A stretch of DNA of 64,000 nucleotides from Paenarthrobacter sp. A20 (GCF_024168825.1 NZ_JALJWH010000001.1:744001-808000), one strand, 5' to 3'. Counted from the stretch's first letter, positions 8,548 to 17,506 are shown. Notes: generated by a model from the sequence alone, not told the origin. Translations and numbers: made by a program.

Positions 8548-9579
8548 ATGCCCATCCCCGAACACCCCCTGCGCAAGCTTGGTTTCCTCACTATCGGCCT
8601 GTTCGATCCAGCTGACCCGGCCGCCGGGCACCAATCGACGTTGGAGATCATCGAACTCGGCGAGCGGCTGGGGTTCGACAGCGCCTGGCTGCGGCACCGC
8701 CACCTGCAGTTCGGGATCTCCTCACCTGTTGCGGTCATGGCCGCGGCAAGCCAGCGCACCTCCAGGATTGAGCTCGGCACCGCCGTGACGCCGTTGGGTT
8801 GGGAAAACCCCTTGCGGCTGGCCGAAGATCTGGCCACCGTGGACCTGCTCTCCGGTGGGCGGATCAACCCGGGGCTGAGCGTCGGCGAACCCATGAACTT
8901 CGACACTGTGAAACATGAGCTCTATCCGGACACCGCTGACGTGGAGGACTTCAGCTACGCACGGGTGGACCGGCTTGCCCGTCTGATAGCCGGCGAAAAA
9001 GTGCGGGACTTCTCCGGGAAGCAAGGCGTAGTGGAGGAATTCTCCAACCGCGTGGAGCCGCACTCCGCCGGGCTTCGTTCACGGCTTTGGTATGGGGCGG
9101 CAAGCATGAAATCGGCCGTGTGGGCCGGAGAAAACGGCTTCAATCTGCTCTCCAGCAGCGTCATCTTCCCCGACAAGGACCAGGAGCCGGATTTCGCCGG
9201 GGTCCAACAGTCACAGATCCGCGCTTACCGCGCGGCCCCCGCCCTGGCAGGGAACACTGCCCGGGTATCGCAGGGGCTGGTGGTAATTCCCACGGATTCG
9301 GCATCACCGGCCCAGCGGCAGAAGTACCAGCGGTACGTGGACGAACGCACACCACGCACACGCACGCCCCAAGGACCGAAGCGCATGATGTTCGCCCAGG
9401 ACATCATCGGTACCAGCGATGACATCGCCGAGCAGCTCTACGCCCATCAGGGATTCCAGGAAGTCGACGAGGTTGCCTTCGCGCTGCCCTTCAGCTTTGA
9501 CCAGGAGGACTATGTACAGATCCTCACCGACATCGCGGGCAAGCTGGGACCGGCCCTGGGATGGAAGCCGGCCGGCTAA
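8548..9579 (+). CDS. LLM-class (luciferase-like) flavin-dependent oxidoreductase
   Basis: 343 residues of the bacterial luciferase-like TIM-barrel family: N-terminal LGFLTIGLFD strand, HQSTLEIIELGERLGFDSAWLRHRHLQFGISSPVAVMAAASQRTSRIELGTAV core and a GENGFNLL segment that would bind FMN/F420. Such enzymes oxidise small organic substrates with reduced flavin or F420. The substrate cannot be inferred. GAAGGAAG precedes the ATG. It stands alone and converges with the small gene at 9589-9789. Confidence 0.88.
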   Translation: MPIPEHPLRKLGFLTIGLFDPADPAAGHQSTLEIIELGERLGFDSAWLRHRHLQFGISSPVAVMAAASQRTSRIELGTAVTPLGWENPLRLAEDLATVDLLSGGRINPGLSVGEPMNFDTVKHELYPDTADVEDFSYARVDRLARLIAGEKVRDFSGKQGVVEEFSNRVEPHSAGLRSRLWYGAASMKSAVWAGENGFNLLSSSVIFPDKDQEPDFAGVQQSQIRAYRAAPALAGNTARVSQGLVVIPTDSASPAQRQKYQRYVDERTPRTRTPQGPKRMMFAQDIIGTSDDIAEQLYAHQGFQEVDEVAFALPFSFDQEDYVQILTDIAGKLGPALGWKPAG

Positions 9580-9588
9580 GCAGCCTCG

Positions 9589-9789
9589 TCAGTCCACGAA
9601 CTCCGACTGCGTCTCAATGAAGTCCCAATCGGCGACGGTCAGCACACCGCTGACCTTGTCCCGGTGGGGTCCGCCGGCTTCGGCAATATGCTGCAGTACT
9701 TGCAGCGGAAGTTCGTCGGCACGCAGGTTTTCGCGCAGCCATTCCTTGCTGTCCAAGTGCAGATCGAGCCACCACATGTAAATTTCCAT
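9589..9789 (-). CDS. Small hypothetical protein (66 aa)
   Basis: A 66-residue acidic, Trp-rich product (WWLDLHLDSKEWLRENL near the start, DWDFIETQSEFVD at the end) without signal peptide or membrane segment. GGAAGGCGG lies upstream of the ATG. Divergent from the CHAT protease gene, with a 167-bp region holding an inverted repeat between them. I do not recognise the family; the composition resembles short helical proteins. It could be an accessory of the CHAT locus, but this is only positional. Confidence 0.55.
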   Translation of the reverse strand: MEIYMWWLDLHLDSKEWLRENLRADELPLQVLQHIAEAGGPHRDKVSGVLTVADWDFIETQSEFVD

Positions 9790-9814
9790 CGCAGACCGCC
9801 TTCCTTCGAATTAA

Positions 9815-9858
9815 CCGTAGGCCGGGGCAGTTGCGTCTACAAGGGTCCCGGCCTACGG
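9815..9858. promoter_or_regulatory. 12-bp perfect inverted repeat between divergent genes
   Basis: CCGTAGGCCGGG (9815-9826) and CCCGGCCTACGG (9847-9858) are perfect complements with a 20-base spacer, lying between the starts of the 66-aa gene and the CHAT gene. It can form a stem-loop or serve as an operator; no T-run follows on either strand, so a terminator is less likely. Confidence 0.5.
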
Positions 9859-9956
9859 GCTCTTGTGGCGGGGCGGGCTTAGGGCCAATCTATTCCTAGG
9901 GGCACTCCCGGCTCACTGGATGTGCGGCGGATTGCCCTCTGCACAAGGGATCCGCG

Positions 9957-12596
9957 ATGGACTGTGACATCGAGCTGGAAATTGATACCGGCTCCGCACG
10001 CGGCGAATATACGGTGCACGTAGTCCGTGCCCCGGCGGGAGGCCACGCTTCGGGGGCATTCACCCTTGACGTGGACGGCATCCTGGACCGGCTCCCCCAA
10101 CTGGAGGCCACAGTACTTGCTTCCGCTGTTGCCGCCCGCAGGACCATGCCCGTGGCCGAGATGGCCGTCCGCGAGGTTGGCCAGGAGCTGTTCCAGGCGC
10201 TGTTCACTCGCGAGGTCTACGGCACGTACCGGGCAAGCCTGGGTGCGGCGCAACACGCCGGCCAGCAACTGAGGGTTGTCCTGAGACTGGCAGCCCCGGA
10301 ACTGGCCACCATGCCTTGGGAGACCCTGTTCGACCCGGAAACCGAAACGTACCTCTGCCAGACCGAGCCCCTGCTCCGGCACGTCCCCGCCCCCGATTAC
10401 AACCTGAACCCCTTGGATGTGGCGCCTCCGTTGCGCATCCTCGGGATCGTGGCCTCACCCCGGGACCTGCCCACTTTGGACGTCGACGCGGAGAAGGACC
10501 ACTTGGGCCGGGCTCTTGCCGGTCCGGTGTCCGAAGGCCGGGTGGAGCTGGTTTGGGCAAAGAGCGGCACTTGGGATGACGTGCAGTCCATGCTGCTCGC
10601 CGGCCCCTGGCATGTGGTCCATTTCGTGGGACACGGCGACTACGACTCCCGTACCGACGAAGGCCGGATAGCGCTGGTGGGGCCGGATGGCAGGGCCGCG
10701 ATGGTCCGTGCCGTCCGACTCATGGCCCTGCTCAGCGTCGCCGCACCCCGTCCCCGGTTGGTGGTGCTGAACTCGTGTTCCTCCGGCGAAATGGGGCAGT
10801 CAGACCTCTTCTCAGGCACCGCGTCGGCCTTGGTCCGGAGCGGCATCGGAGCCGTGGCAGCAATGCAGTTCGCCATCAGCGACTACGCCGCAATCGCCTT
10901 CGCCCACGGTTTCTACGCCGCCATCGCAAACGGCCGCACAGTGGACGAGGCAGCACGGATCGGCAGGATCTCGGTCATGGCCAGCCCGGACGGCACCCTG
11001 GAGTGGGTCACCCCTGCCCTCTACGTCCGCGGCGGCTCCACCCAACTGTTCACCTTGAAGGGAACGCCCCGCGCGCCCGGTTTCGTTGACGGGACAGGCT
11101 CGGTTGCGGGCACTGGTTTTGCTACCGGCACGACGGCGGCAACATCAGCGGGTGGCCAGGCTGCGGGTTCGACGGCGGTCACCCCGGTGGGCGGTCAGGC
11201 GGCAATCCCACCGGGATTTGCCGGTGGTTCCGGAAGCGGTGCTGCGCAGGCCATGAAACGCGCCCAACTGCGTGCGTTGTATGTTCAGGCATCGGCGGAA
11301 CTGCGGGCACGGCGCTTCGAGCAGGCCGTAGAGCTGTTCGAAGACCTCCTGACACTGGAACCCGGATATCGCGACGCCACAGCCTTGAAGGACAACGCGC
11401 GGCACCGGCTTGAGCTGGCCCGGACGTACCGCGAAGCTCTCGAAGCTGAAGAAGCGGGCGATTGGTTGGCCGCGGCAGATGGCTTCGCCGTGGTCCAGGA
11501 CGACCCCGCGTACCCAGAAGCCGCAGCCCGGAGGCAGGACTCCGAACGGCGGCAACGCATCTCCGATCTGCAGGGCGAGCTGCGCTATCACTCGTCCCTC
11601 GGCTCGTGGGAGGCGGTGCTGGACGTGTCGGAAGAGTTGGCGGCCGTGGACGCCGGCGCAACGGATCCCGACGGACTCGCCACGGCAGCGCGGGCAGAAA
11701 TCGAGAAGGCCAGGCCCAAGGAGCCACCCCCGGCTGAGGTGCCTGTGGTTGCCGGGGCCACTGAAGATGAGACACCACATGGCTCCTACACAGCGGCCGA
11801 TTCTCCGTTGCGGCCACTGCGGAAACCGACGCCGGCACACACCGTCGCCGCGGACCAAAGTCCCGGCCCTGGGACTGGCGCGAACCCCGCCCCAACTACC
11901 GGCACCGAAGAACGTCCGGCACCTGACCCAGCCCCTGACGAAACCAAAGCTGAGGCACCCGACGGCGTCCCGGCGTCGGGCGCTGGCGTTTCAGCACCCG
12001 ACCCCGGAGGCGGGCCGGAGCCGCTGCTGTGGACGCCGTTGGCGTGGGGCGGCGCCGCGCTGGCTGTTGCAGGCGGCGTGGGAGCGTGCTTCGCGGTGTT
12101 CTTCATGTGGTTCGACGTCGAGTTCTGGCAGGACAACGGCGGCGACATCGTTCTTCGGGTCCTTTATGGGCTGTTGGCTCCTATCGGGTTCCTGCTGTTG
12201 GCCGTCGCGGGCCTCCCGGAGCGATCAGCCCAAGGAAGGTTGGCCATGGCGGGCGTTGTGGTTTCCCAGGCCGCTTTTGGCTTGGCCGGCCTCAACTACA
12301 CGGTTGAGGTAACCGCAGTCGTGTCCAGCTTTATCCTGTGCGTTTTTGGGCTGTGGGCGGGCGTCCTGGCACTCCGGAATCCGGCACAACGGACTCTCGC
12401 ATGGTTCTTGCTGCTGCCCCCTGTGCTGCAGCCCATCATCTGGATTCAAGGGAAAGGCGTGTTCATGGAGAGCTGGTATATGACGCAGGCGCTGCCATTG
12501 CTCCTGCATTTGCTGCTGCTTTGCTCGGTGGGCATTGGAATCATGGTCACTGCCCGCAGGCTTCGTCCGGTTGCTGAAGCGGGGACCGCGCCATGA
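9957..12596 (+). CDS. CHAT-domain protease with TPR region and C-terminal membrane domain
   Basis: 879 residues. A CHAT (caspase HetF associated with TPRs) peptidase domain spans roughly 100-370, with the catalytic dyad His226 in VVHFVGHGDYD and Cys274 in LVVLNSCSSGEMG. After a Gly/Ala/Thr linker come helical TPR-like repeats (about 420-590, RRFEQAVELFEDLLTLEPGY), a Pro/Glu-rich linker (about 600-690) and five or six membrane segments to the end. So the protease is anchored with its catalytic head in the cytoplasm. CHAT proteases act in regulated cell-death and anti-phage conflict systems and are activated by partner sensors. The stop overlaps the start of the next gene by ATGA, giving tight coupling to a Trypco1-like protein. 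Confidence 0.87.
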   Translation: MDCDIELEIDTGSARGEYTVHVVRAPAGGHASGAFTLDVDGILDRLPQLEATVLASAVAARRTMPVAEMAVREVGQELFQALFTREVYGTYRASLGAAQHAGQQLRVVLRLAAPELATMPWETLFDPETETYLCQTEPLLRHVPAPDYNLNPLDVAPPLRILGIVASPRDLPTLDVDAEKDHLGRALAGPVSEGRVELVWAKSGTWDDVQSMLLAGPWHVVHFVGHGDYDSRTDEGRIALVGPDGRAAMVRAVRLMALLSVAAPRPRLVVLNSCSSGEMGQSDLFSGTASALVRSGIGAVAAMQFAISDYAAIAFAHGFYAAIANGRTVDEAARIGRISVMASPDGTLEWVTPALYVRGGSTQLFTLKGTPRAPGFVDGTGSVAGTGFATGTTAATSAGGQAAGSTAVTPVGGQAAIPPGFAGGSGSGAAQAMKRAQLRALYVQASAELRARRFEQAVELFEDLLTLEPGYRDATALKDNARHRLELARTYREALEAEEAGDWLAAADGFAVVQDDPAYPEAAARRQDSERRQRISDLQGELRYHSSLGSWEAVLDVSEELAAVDAGATDPDGLATAARAEIEKARPKEPPPAEVPVVAGATEDETPHGSYTAADSPLRPLRKPTPAHTVAADQSPGPGTGANPAPTTGTEERPAPDPAPDETKAEAPDGVPASGAGVSAPDPGGGPEPLLWTPLAWGGAALAVAGGVGACFAVFFMWFDVEFWQDNGGDIVLRVLYGLLAPIGFLLLAVAGLPERSAQGRLAMAGVVVSQAAFGLAGLNYTVEVTAVVSSFILCVFGLWAGVLALRNPAQRTLAWFLLLPPVLQPIIWIQGKGVFMESWYMTQALPLLLHLLLLCSVGIGIMVTARRLRPVAEAGTAP

Positions 12597-12934
12597 GCAG
12601 GCTGGTTGAGTTCACTACCGACGACGGCGGCACGGTTGTTGTGGAGGTCGCGAGCGCTGCGGGGAGCCTGGTGACCAGGGGCGGCGATCATGCAGGGGAT
12701 CATTCCGGCATTTTCGCGCGGGCCCAGCAGACCTTCGAGCGGGCGTTGGCGCATGTGCGCCCAGCGGTTCAGGGGGTCATCGATGAGCTCCTTAGCCTGG
12801 AGAACCGTCCGGATGAGGTGAGTGTGGAATTCGGCATCGACCTTCATGCGGAGGCGGGCGCGTTCATTGCATCGGCGAGCACGGGCTCCAATTTCACAGT
12901 GCGCCTCACGTGGAACAGGCCCTCTGAAAGCTAA
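12593..12934 (+). CDS. Trypco1-type (CU044_2847 family) small protein
   Basis: 113 residues with the pattern of the trypsin-co-occurring domain 1 family: an N-terminal VEFTTDDGGTVVVEV strand pair, a central helix (FERALAHVRPAVQGVIDELLSL), then EVSVEFGIDLHAEAGAFIASASTGSNFTVRLTW. This small beta-rich domain is recurrently encoded beside trypsin-like or CHAT/caspase-like effector proteases in predicted conflict systems, where it may sense or present a signal. It overlaps the CHAT gene by 4 bases. Family recognition is from pattern memory; biochemical role unknown. Confidence 0.78.
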   Translation: MSRLVEFTTDDGGTVVVEVASAAGSLVTRGGDHAGDHSGIFARAQQTFERALAHVRPAVQGVIDELLSLENRPDEVSVEFGIDLHAEAGAFIASASTGSNFTVRLTWNRPSES

Positions 12935-12992
12935 CCCGCAGTAGCCCCCAAACAGCCTGTTCATTGGATCGCCCCGGCGCAACAATAAGGGT

Positions 12993-13499
12993 ATGGCTGC
13001 GGAAAATTTCAGCGGACCGATTCCCTTGGTTGTAGGGGTTCTGCCGGACCAGCATGTGGAGGTCCTCCAAACTGCCCGGACCTTGGCCGAGCGGCTCGGC
13101 GTGCCGTTGGTGTGCGCGTACGTGGACGAGGCCAGCTACCTCGTGGAGTGGGACCCATCCCGGGAGACACACCGCATGTCGCTTCATCCCGAGAAGGACG
13201 ATGCCGACGTCGAGGCCGTGCGCGGCGATCTTGGCAGGGTTATCGCAGAGGCGATGGACGGCGGCACGGCTGATTGGACCTTGCGTCTGCTGGCCGGCGA
13301 TCCGGCCCGGGCCTTGGGCAGGCTCGCCGCGGATATCAACGCCTCAATGATCATCGTTGGGACGCCGGAGCCGGGTTTGGGGCATCGGATTTCGGAGGCC
13401 TTGAATGGTTCGGTGGCGGCGTGGCTCAGCCATCACCAGCGCCGTCCCGTACTGATCGTGCCCCGGAAAAAGAGGCCTGACGGTGCCCATAAAAACTAA
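12993..13499 (+). CDS. Universal stress protein (UspA family)
   Basis: 168 residues: N-terminal LVVGVLPDQHVEVLQTARTLAERLGVPLVCAYVDEASYL and a C-terminal SMIIVGTPEPGLGHRISEALNGSVAAWLSHHQRRPVLIVP that matches the single-domain Usp fold with a variant of the ATP-binding G-x2-G-x9-G(S/T) loop. Probably a nucleotide-binding stress protein. It lies 58 bp after the Trypco1-type gene and could be read-through transcribed with it, but it has its own ATG and spacing, so I do not include it in the CHAT unit with confidence. Confidence 0.88.
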   Translation: MAAENFSGPIPLVVGVLPDQHVEVLQTARTLAERLGVPLVCAYVDEASYLVEWDPSRETHRMSLHPEKDDADVEAVRGDLGRVIAEAMDGGTADWTLRLLAGDPARALGRLAADINASMIIVGTPEPGLGHRISEALNGSVAAWLSHHQRRPVLIVPRKKRPDGAHKN

Positions 13500-13582
13500 A
13501 GCGAAAGTACTTATTCAAGGTGGTGGCAAAGGGGTTCCCCGCAACGTAGAGTAATTACTGCAGGTCGGCCAAAGCCCCTGCT

Positions 13583-13635
13583 CAAAGACCGCTCCGGAGT
13601 GCGTATCCCCCAATAACGCACTCCGGAGCTCTTTG
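13583..13635 (+). terminator. Long stem-loop, probable terminator after the Usp gene
   Basis: CAAAGA..GCTCCGGAGTGCGT (13583-13604) pairs with ACGCACTCCGGAGCTCTTTG (13616-13635), with a 2-base bulge in the left arm and an 11-base loop. TTTA follows within a few bases. The stem is unusually long for a terminator and contains an internal palindrome CTCCGGAG, so it may have another role. Confidence 0.6.
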
Positions 13636-13685
13636 CTTTAAGCGGCCTGCCCACATGTACCGCCACCACCTTCTTTGACGCGACA

Positions 13686-13725
13686 ACGGCCCCGACACAC
13701 CTTTTCCAAGGCGTGTCGGGGCCGT
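13686..13725. terminator. Stem-loop terminator between convergent genes
   Basis: ACGGCCCCGACACACC (13686-13701) pairs with GGCGTGTCGGGGCCGT (13710-13725) with one mismatch and an 8-base loop. On the plus strand it is followed by TTCGATTTC. It sits downstream of the minus-strand GntP operon and could end transcription from either side. Confidence 0.65.
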
Positions 13726-13805
13726 TTCGATTTCATCGTGGGTGGCAGCGGTTCAGGCTCAAACGGACGGGCACGACGCCGGCGCCTGGGTTGGGTGCCG
13801 GAACG

Positions 13806-15197
13806 TCACCTGACGAAGGTGTACAGCAGGGCCGCCATCCCGAAGCCCACGATGGAGAGCACCGTTTCCAGCACGGTCCAGGTCTTCAGGGTGTCCTTGA
13901 CGGACATGTTGAAGTACTTGGAAATGATCCAGAAGCCGCCGTCGTTCACGTGGCTGGCAATGATGGAGCCCGAGGAAATGGCCACCACGATCAACGCGAG
14001 CTGCGGCTGCGAGTACCCGGAGGCCAAGCTGGGAGCCAGGATGCCGCCGGTGGTCACGATCGCCACGGTGGCCGAACCCTGCGCGATGCGCATGCCGGCG
14101 CTGATCACGAAGGCGGAGAGGATGATCGGCAGGCCTGCCTGGGACAACGAATCCGCAACGGCCTTGCCCACGCCGGTGGCCGAGAGGACCGCGCCGAAGA
14201 AGGCGCCGGCACCGACAACCAGCAGGATCATGCCCACGGGACGCAGCGAAGAGCCCGTGATTTCGCTGAGCTCGGCCGAGGTCATGCCGCGTCGGATGCC
14301 CAGGAGCCACATGGCCAGCAGCACGGCCACGGTCAACGCGATGGCCGGGTTGCCGAAGAACTGGAGGATGTCCCGGAACGTGCCCGCAGGGGCAAAGATG
14401 TTGCCGAACGTGCCGCCGAGGATGAGGATCATGGGCAAGCCGATGGCCAGGAGGACAAGTCCAATGGACGGCTCGTTGCCCTTGGCCTGATCAGATTCCG
14501 GAACAATCCGGTCCTCCGGCACGGAAACCATCACGCGCTTGCCGATGTACGTGCCCCACAGGATGCCCGAAGCGAACCAGGCCGGAATGCCGCAGATGAG
14601 GCCCATGAGGATGATCCATCCAAGGTCCACGCCGAACAGTCCAGCGGCCGCAACCGGTCCGGGGTGCGGCGGCAGGAAGGCGTGGGTCACGGAGAGGCCG
14701 GCGAGCAAGGGCAGCGCGTAGAGGGCCAAGGACTTGCCACCACGGATCGCAGCAACGTAGACCAGCGGCGCCAGGACGAAGATGCCGATATCGAAGAACA
14801 CCGGAATACCCAGCACGAAGCCGGTGATACCCATGGCCAGCGGGGTGCCCTTTTCGCCGAAGATCTTCACCAGCTTCCCCAACAGCACTTCAGCGCCGCC
14901 GGACCGCTCAAGGATGGCGCCAAGAACGGTGCCGAGGCCGATGATCACGGTGATGTGGCCCAGGATGCCGGCGAAACCCTTCTCAATCAGGGCGTCGCTG
15001 CTCTTGGTGGCTGAGCCCACCAGGGCCTCCACGGAGATCCCGCCCACCAGGGCAACGATCACACCGGTTCCCACCAGGGCGATGAACGGCTCAAGTTTGA
15101 CCTTGATGATCAGGAACAGCAGAAGGGCAATGCCTGCACCTGCAAGGAGGAGCAGCCCGGCAGTATCGTGCCGCAGCCAGTCAAGGAATTCATTCAT
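13806..15197 (-). CDS. gntP: GntP-family gluconate/sugar-acid:H+ symporter
   Basis: 463 residues, 12 or so membrane segments, with family signatures ILERSGGAEVL, FVLGIPVFFDIGIFVLAPL, THAFLPPHPGPVAAA and SSGSIIASHVNDGGFW. This is the gluconate:proton symporter family, which imports gluconate and related aldonic acids across the inner membrane. It is the last gene of a minus-strand operon (deaminase, deacylase, aldolase, permease), 23 bp after the aldolase gene, so its substrate is likely an acid sugar or amino-sugar acid used by those enzymes; gluconate itself is possible. Confidence 0.9.
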   Translation of the reverse strand: MNEFLDWLRHDTAGLLLLAGAGIALLLFLIIKVKLEPFIALVGTGVIVALVGGISVEALVGSATKSSDALIEKGFAGILGHITVIIGLGTVLGAILERSGGAEVLLGKLVKIFGEKGTPLAMGITGFVLGIPVFFDIGIFVLAPLVYVAAIRGGKSLALYALPLLAGLSVTHAFLPPHPGPVAAAGLFGVDLGWIILMGLICGIPAWFASGILWGTYIGKRVMVSVPEDRIVPESDQAKGNEPSIGLVLLAIGLPMILILGGTFGNIFAPAGTFRDILQFFGNPAIALTVAVLLAMWLLGIRRGMTSAELSEITGSSLRPVGMILLVVGAGAFFGAVLSATGVGKAVADSLSQAGLPIILSAFVISAGMRIAQGSATVAIVTTGGILAPSLASGYSQPQLALIVVAISSGSIIASHVNDGGFWIISKYFNMSVKDTLKTWTVLETVLSIVGFGMAALLYTFVR

Positions 15198-15220
15198 GGG
15201 CGTTTCTTTCTGGGTGAGTC

Positions 15221-15856
15221 CTACTTGAGGGTGCCGGTGAAGGCGGCGGCACGTGCCGCAATGTCTGCCCAGTCGCCTGCTGCAACTGCTGCGGGCGGGA
15301 CTACGCTGGTGCCGCAGCAGACTGCGGCAGCACCGGCGTCGAGGTAGCTCTTGGCGTTGGAGGCGTCGATGCCTCCCGAAGGCAGCAAGCGGATGCCCGG
15401 GTACGGGCCCTGCAGGTCCTTCAGATACGCCGGGCCGAGCTGCCGGGCGGGGAAAATCTTGACGGCGGCCGAGCCCAGGTCCAGGGCCTGCGCCACCTCG
15501 GTGGGGGTCATGGCGCCGAGGCTGAACGGGATCCCCGCAGCCACGGCAACGGCGGCAACCTCCGGCCTGAGGCCGGGGGTCACCAGGAACTGCGCACCTG
15601 CGTCGATCGCCGCGCGGGCTTGGTCCGCTGTCATCACCGTGCCGATTCCGACGGCGGCACCATGCTCCGCTGCCGTCTCCGCCGCACGCTGTACGTGCTT
15701 GAGAACATCCGGGGTGGTGAACGTCAGCTCGACACTGCGGATGCCGCCGTCGGCCAGTGCCCGGCAGAGATCCGCGGCGTCGGTGATGGACGGGGCGCGG
15801 ACAACCGCGAGGGTACGGTCGGCTTCGAGCTGCTGGAGGAACTGTTCAGGGGTCAT
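15221..15856 (-). CDS. eda: KDPG/KHG aldolase
   Basis: 211 residues of the class I 2-keto-3-deoxy-6-phosphogluconate / 4-hydroxy-2-oxoglutarate aldolase family. Seen: catalytic Glu43 in VELTFTT, GIGTV at 70-74, PG at 94-95, and Schiff-base Lys133 in AAVKIFPA, then PSGGID. It cleaves KDPG to pyruvate and glyceraldehyde 3-phosphate. The start overlaps the stop of the D-aminoacylase-type gene (ATGA). With the KDG kinase encoded on the opposite strand it completes the lower part of a 2-keto-3-deoxygluconate route. Confidence 0.92.
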   Translation of the reverse strand: MTPEQFLQQLEADRTLAVVRAPSITDAADLCRALADGGIRSVELTFTTPDVLKHVQRAAETAAEHGAAVGIGTVMTADQARAAIDAGAQFLVTPGLRPEVAAVAVAAGIPFSLGAMTPTEVAQALDLGSAAVKIFPARQLGPAYLKDLQGPYPGIRLLPSGGIDASNAKSYLDAGAAAVCCGTSVVPPAAVAAGDWADIAARAAAFTGTLK

Positions 15857-17496
15857 TGTTGTCCTTCTCTGGTGAGGCCGTCGCTGCTGCGGCGCAGGGC
15901 GCGGCCGGCGCGTGCGCCGGTGGGTTGGCCGGCGTCGATCGCTGCCGCGCCGTTGACGAAGACGTACTGGATACCGCTGGCGGCTTGGCGGGGGTTCTCA
16001 AAAGTGGCTTCGTCGCGGATGGTTTCGGGATCGAAGAGCACGACGTCGGCCGCGTAGCCTTCGCGGACCAGCCCCCTGTTGTGGAGCTTGAGCCGTGCGG
16101 CAGGACGGCCGCTGAGATGGTGGACCGTTTCCTCGAGGCTGAGCAGTCCGAGGTCGCGGGAGTAGTGGCCGAGGTAGCGCGGGAACGTGCCCCAGGCCCG
16201 GGGATGTGGCTTGGCGCCGACCAGGAGTCCGTCGCTGCCGCCGGTGTGGGTCCGGTGCTTCATGATGGCCTGCACGTTTTCTTCATGGCCTACGTGCTGC
16301 AGGATTCCGGTTCCGAGGCGGTCTTCGGTGAGGATGCGCGCGAAAACGTCGAAGGGCTCTTGCTGGGTTTCCGCAGCAATGTCCCTGATGGTCTTTCCCA
16401 CGTGACCCGCGAGCGCCGGGTTCTGGACGCCGCTGATTTCCAGGGTGTCCCACTCGGCCACTACGCCGTGGCAGCCATCGGAGCCGTAGACCTCCACGGC
16501 TTCACGGATCTTCGCGCGGGTTTCAGGATCTGCCAGGCGCGCGAGAGTGGCTTCCGTGCCGCCGGAGGAGGCCCAGCTCGGCAGGATCGCCGCAAGAGTG
16601 GTGGCTCCCGGGAGGTATGGGTAGGTGTCCAGGGTGATGTCCACGCCTTCATCGAGGGCGGAGTCGATCAGGTTCAGGAGTTCCCCGGCGCGGCCCTTGT
16701 TCTCAGCGAAGTTCATGGTGGCATGCGACAGGTGCAGTGCGCAGGCGGTGTCGCGGCTCAGCCCGATCATCTCGGCGTAGGCACCAAGCGCTCCCTTGCC
16801 GTAGGAGCGGTGATGCGGTGCGTAGAAGCCGCCCAACTCCCCCACCGTCCGGCAGAGCCCGGCAAGTTCCTCGGTTTGGGCGTACATGCCCGGCGTGTAA
16901 GTCAGGCCCGAGGACATTCCCACGGCGCCCTCCTCCATCGCCGCGCGGATGACGTCCTGCATCTGCTGCTGTTGCTCCGGCGTGGGGTCGCCTTCGGCGA
17001 AGCCCATCACCATGGCCCGGACGGTTCCCTGTGGGACGAGGTACGCGGCGTTGGTGGCGATGCGGCCACCGTCGTGTTCTGCGTCGAGGCGGTCGAGGTA
17101 CTCGCCCACGGTCCGCCAGTTCCAGTCGAAATCGGCCGGGTTGTCGTTCCAGCCGGCGATCTTCTCCCGGACACCGGCCAACGTCGCATCGTCCACCGGC
17201 GCGTAGGACAATCCGTCCTGGCCGAGCAATTCCGTGGTGACGCCCTGGCTGAGCTTGGCGTAGTGGTCCCTGTTGACCAGAAGTTGCAGGTCCGAGTGCG
17301 CGTGCATGTCGACGAACCCGGGACTCAGGACAAGTCCCGTGGCGTCGATGACGCGGTCGGCACCGGTTTCCGCTGCGGTGAGGGTCCCGGCGTCGACGAC
17401 GGCGGCAATCACCGCACCGTCCAGCAGGACATCCGCGGGGTGGCGGTCGGATCCGGTTCCGTCCACCAGGGTGGCGTTGCTGATGAGTGTCTTCAT
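15853..17496 (-). CDS. N-acyl-D-amino-acid deacylase family amidohydrolase
   Basis: 547 residues of the D-aminoacylase branch of the metal-dependent amidohydrolases. Seen: N-terminal composite beta-domain (1-55), metal site GFVDMHAHSD (H65, H67), APHHRSYG, LHLSHA, LDTYPY, GVVAEW and GGSDGLLVG motifs, and a C-terminal YVFVNGAAAID strand. Known members remove acyl groups from N-acyl-D-amino acids; in the context of a KDG pathway the substrate may instead be N-acetyl-D-glucosaminate, whose C2 amine has the D configuration. 10 bp after the PLP-enzyme gene and overlapping the aldolase gene. Confidence 0.9.
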   Translation of the reverse strand: MKTLISNATLVDGTGSDRHPADVLLDGAVIAAVVDAGTLTAAETGADRVIDATGLVLSPGFVDMHAHSDLQLLVNRDHYAKLSQGVTTELLGQDGLSYAPVDDATLAGVREKIAGWNDNPADFDWNWRTVGEYLDRLDAEHDGGRIATNAAYLVPQGTVRAMVMGFAEGDPTPEQQQQMQDVIRAAMEEGAVGMSSGLTYTPGMYAQTEELAGLCRTVGELGGFYAPHHRSYGKGALGAYAEMIGLSRDTACALHLSHATMNFAENKGRAGELLNLIDSALDEGVDITLDTYPYLPGATTLAAILPSWASSGGTEATLARLADPETRAKIREAVEVYGSDGCHGVVAEWDTLEISGVQNPALAGHVGKTIRDIAAETQQEPFDVFARILTEDRLGTGILQHVGHEENVQAIMKHRTHTGGSDGLLVGAKPHPRAWGTFPRYLGHYSRDLGLLSLEETVHHLSGRPAARLKLHNRGLVREGYAADVVLFDPETIRDEATFENPRQAASGIQYVFVNGAAAIDAGQPTGARAGRALRRSSDGLTREGQQ

Positions 17497-17506
17497 GGCA
17501 TGGGTC

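Larger units (their letters stand above)
13500..13805. other. 306-bp convergent intergenic region with two long hairpins
   Basis: Lies between the Usp gene (plus) and the GntP permease gene (minus). It contains a 20-bp stem hairpin at 13583-13635 and a second 16-bp stem at 13686-13725, both described separately. A short AT-richer stretch (13500-13560) separates the first from the Usp stop. No credible gene is present. Confidence 0.6.
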
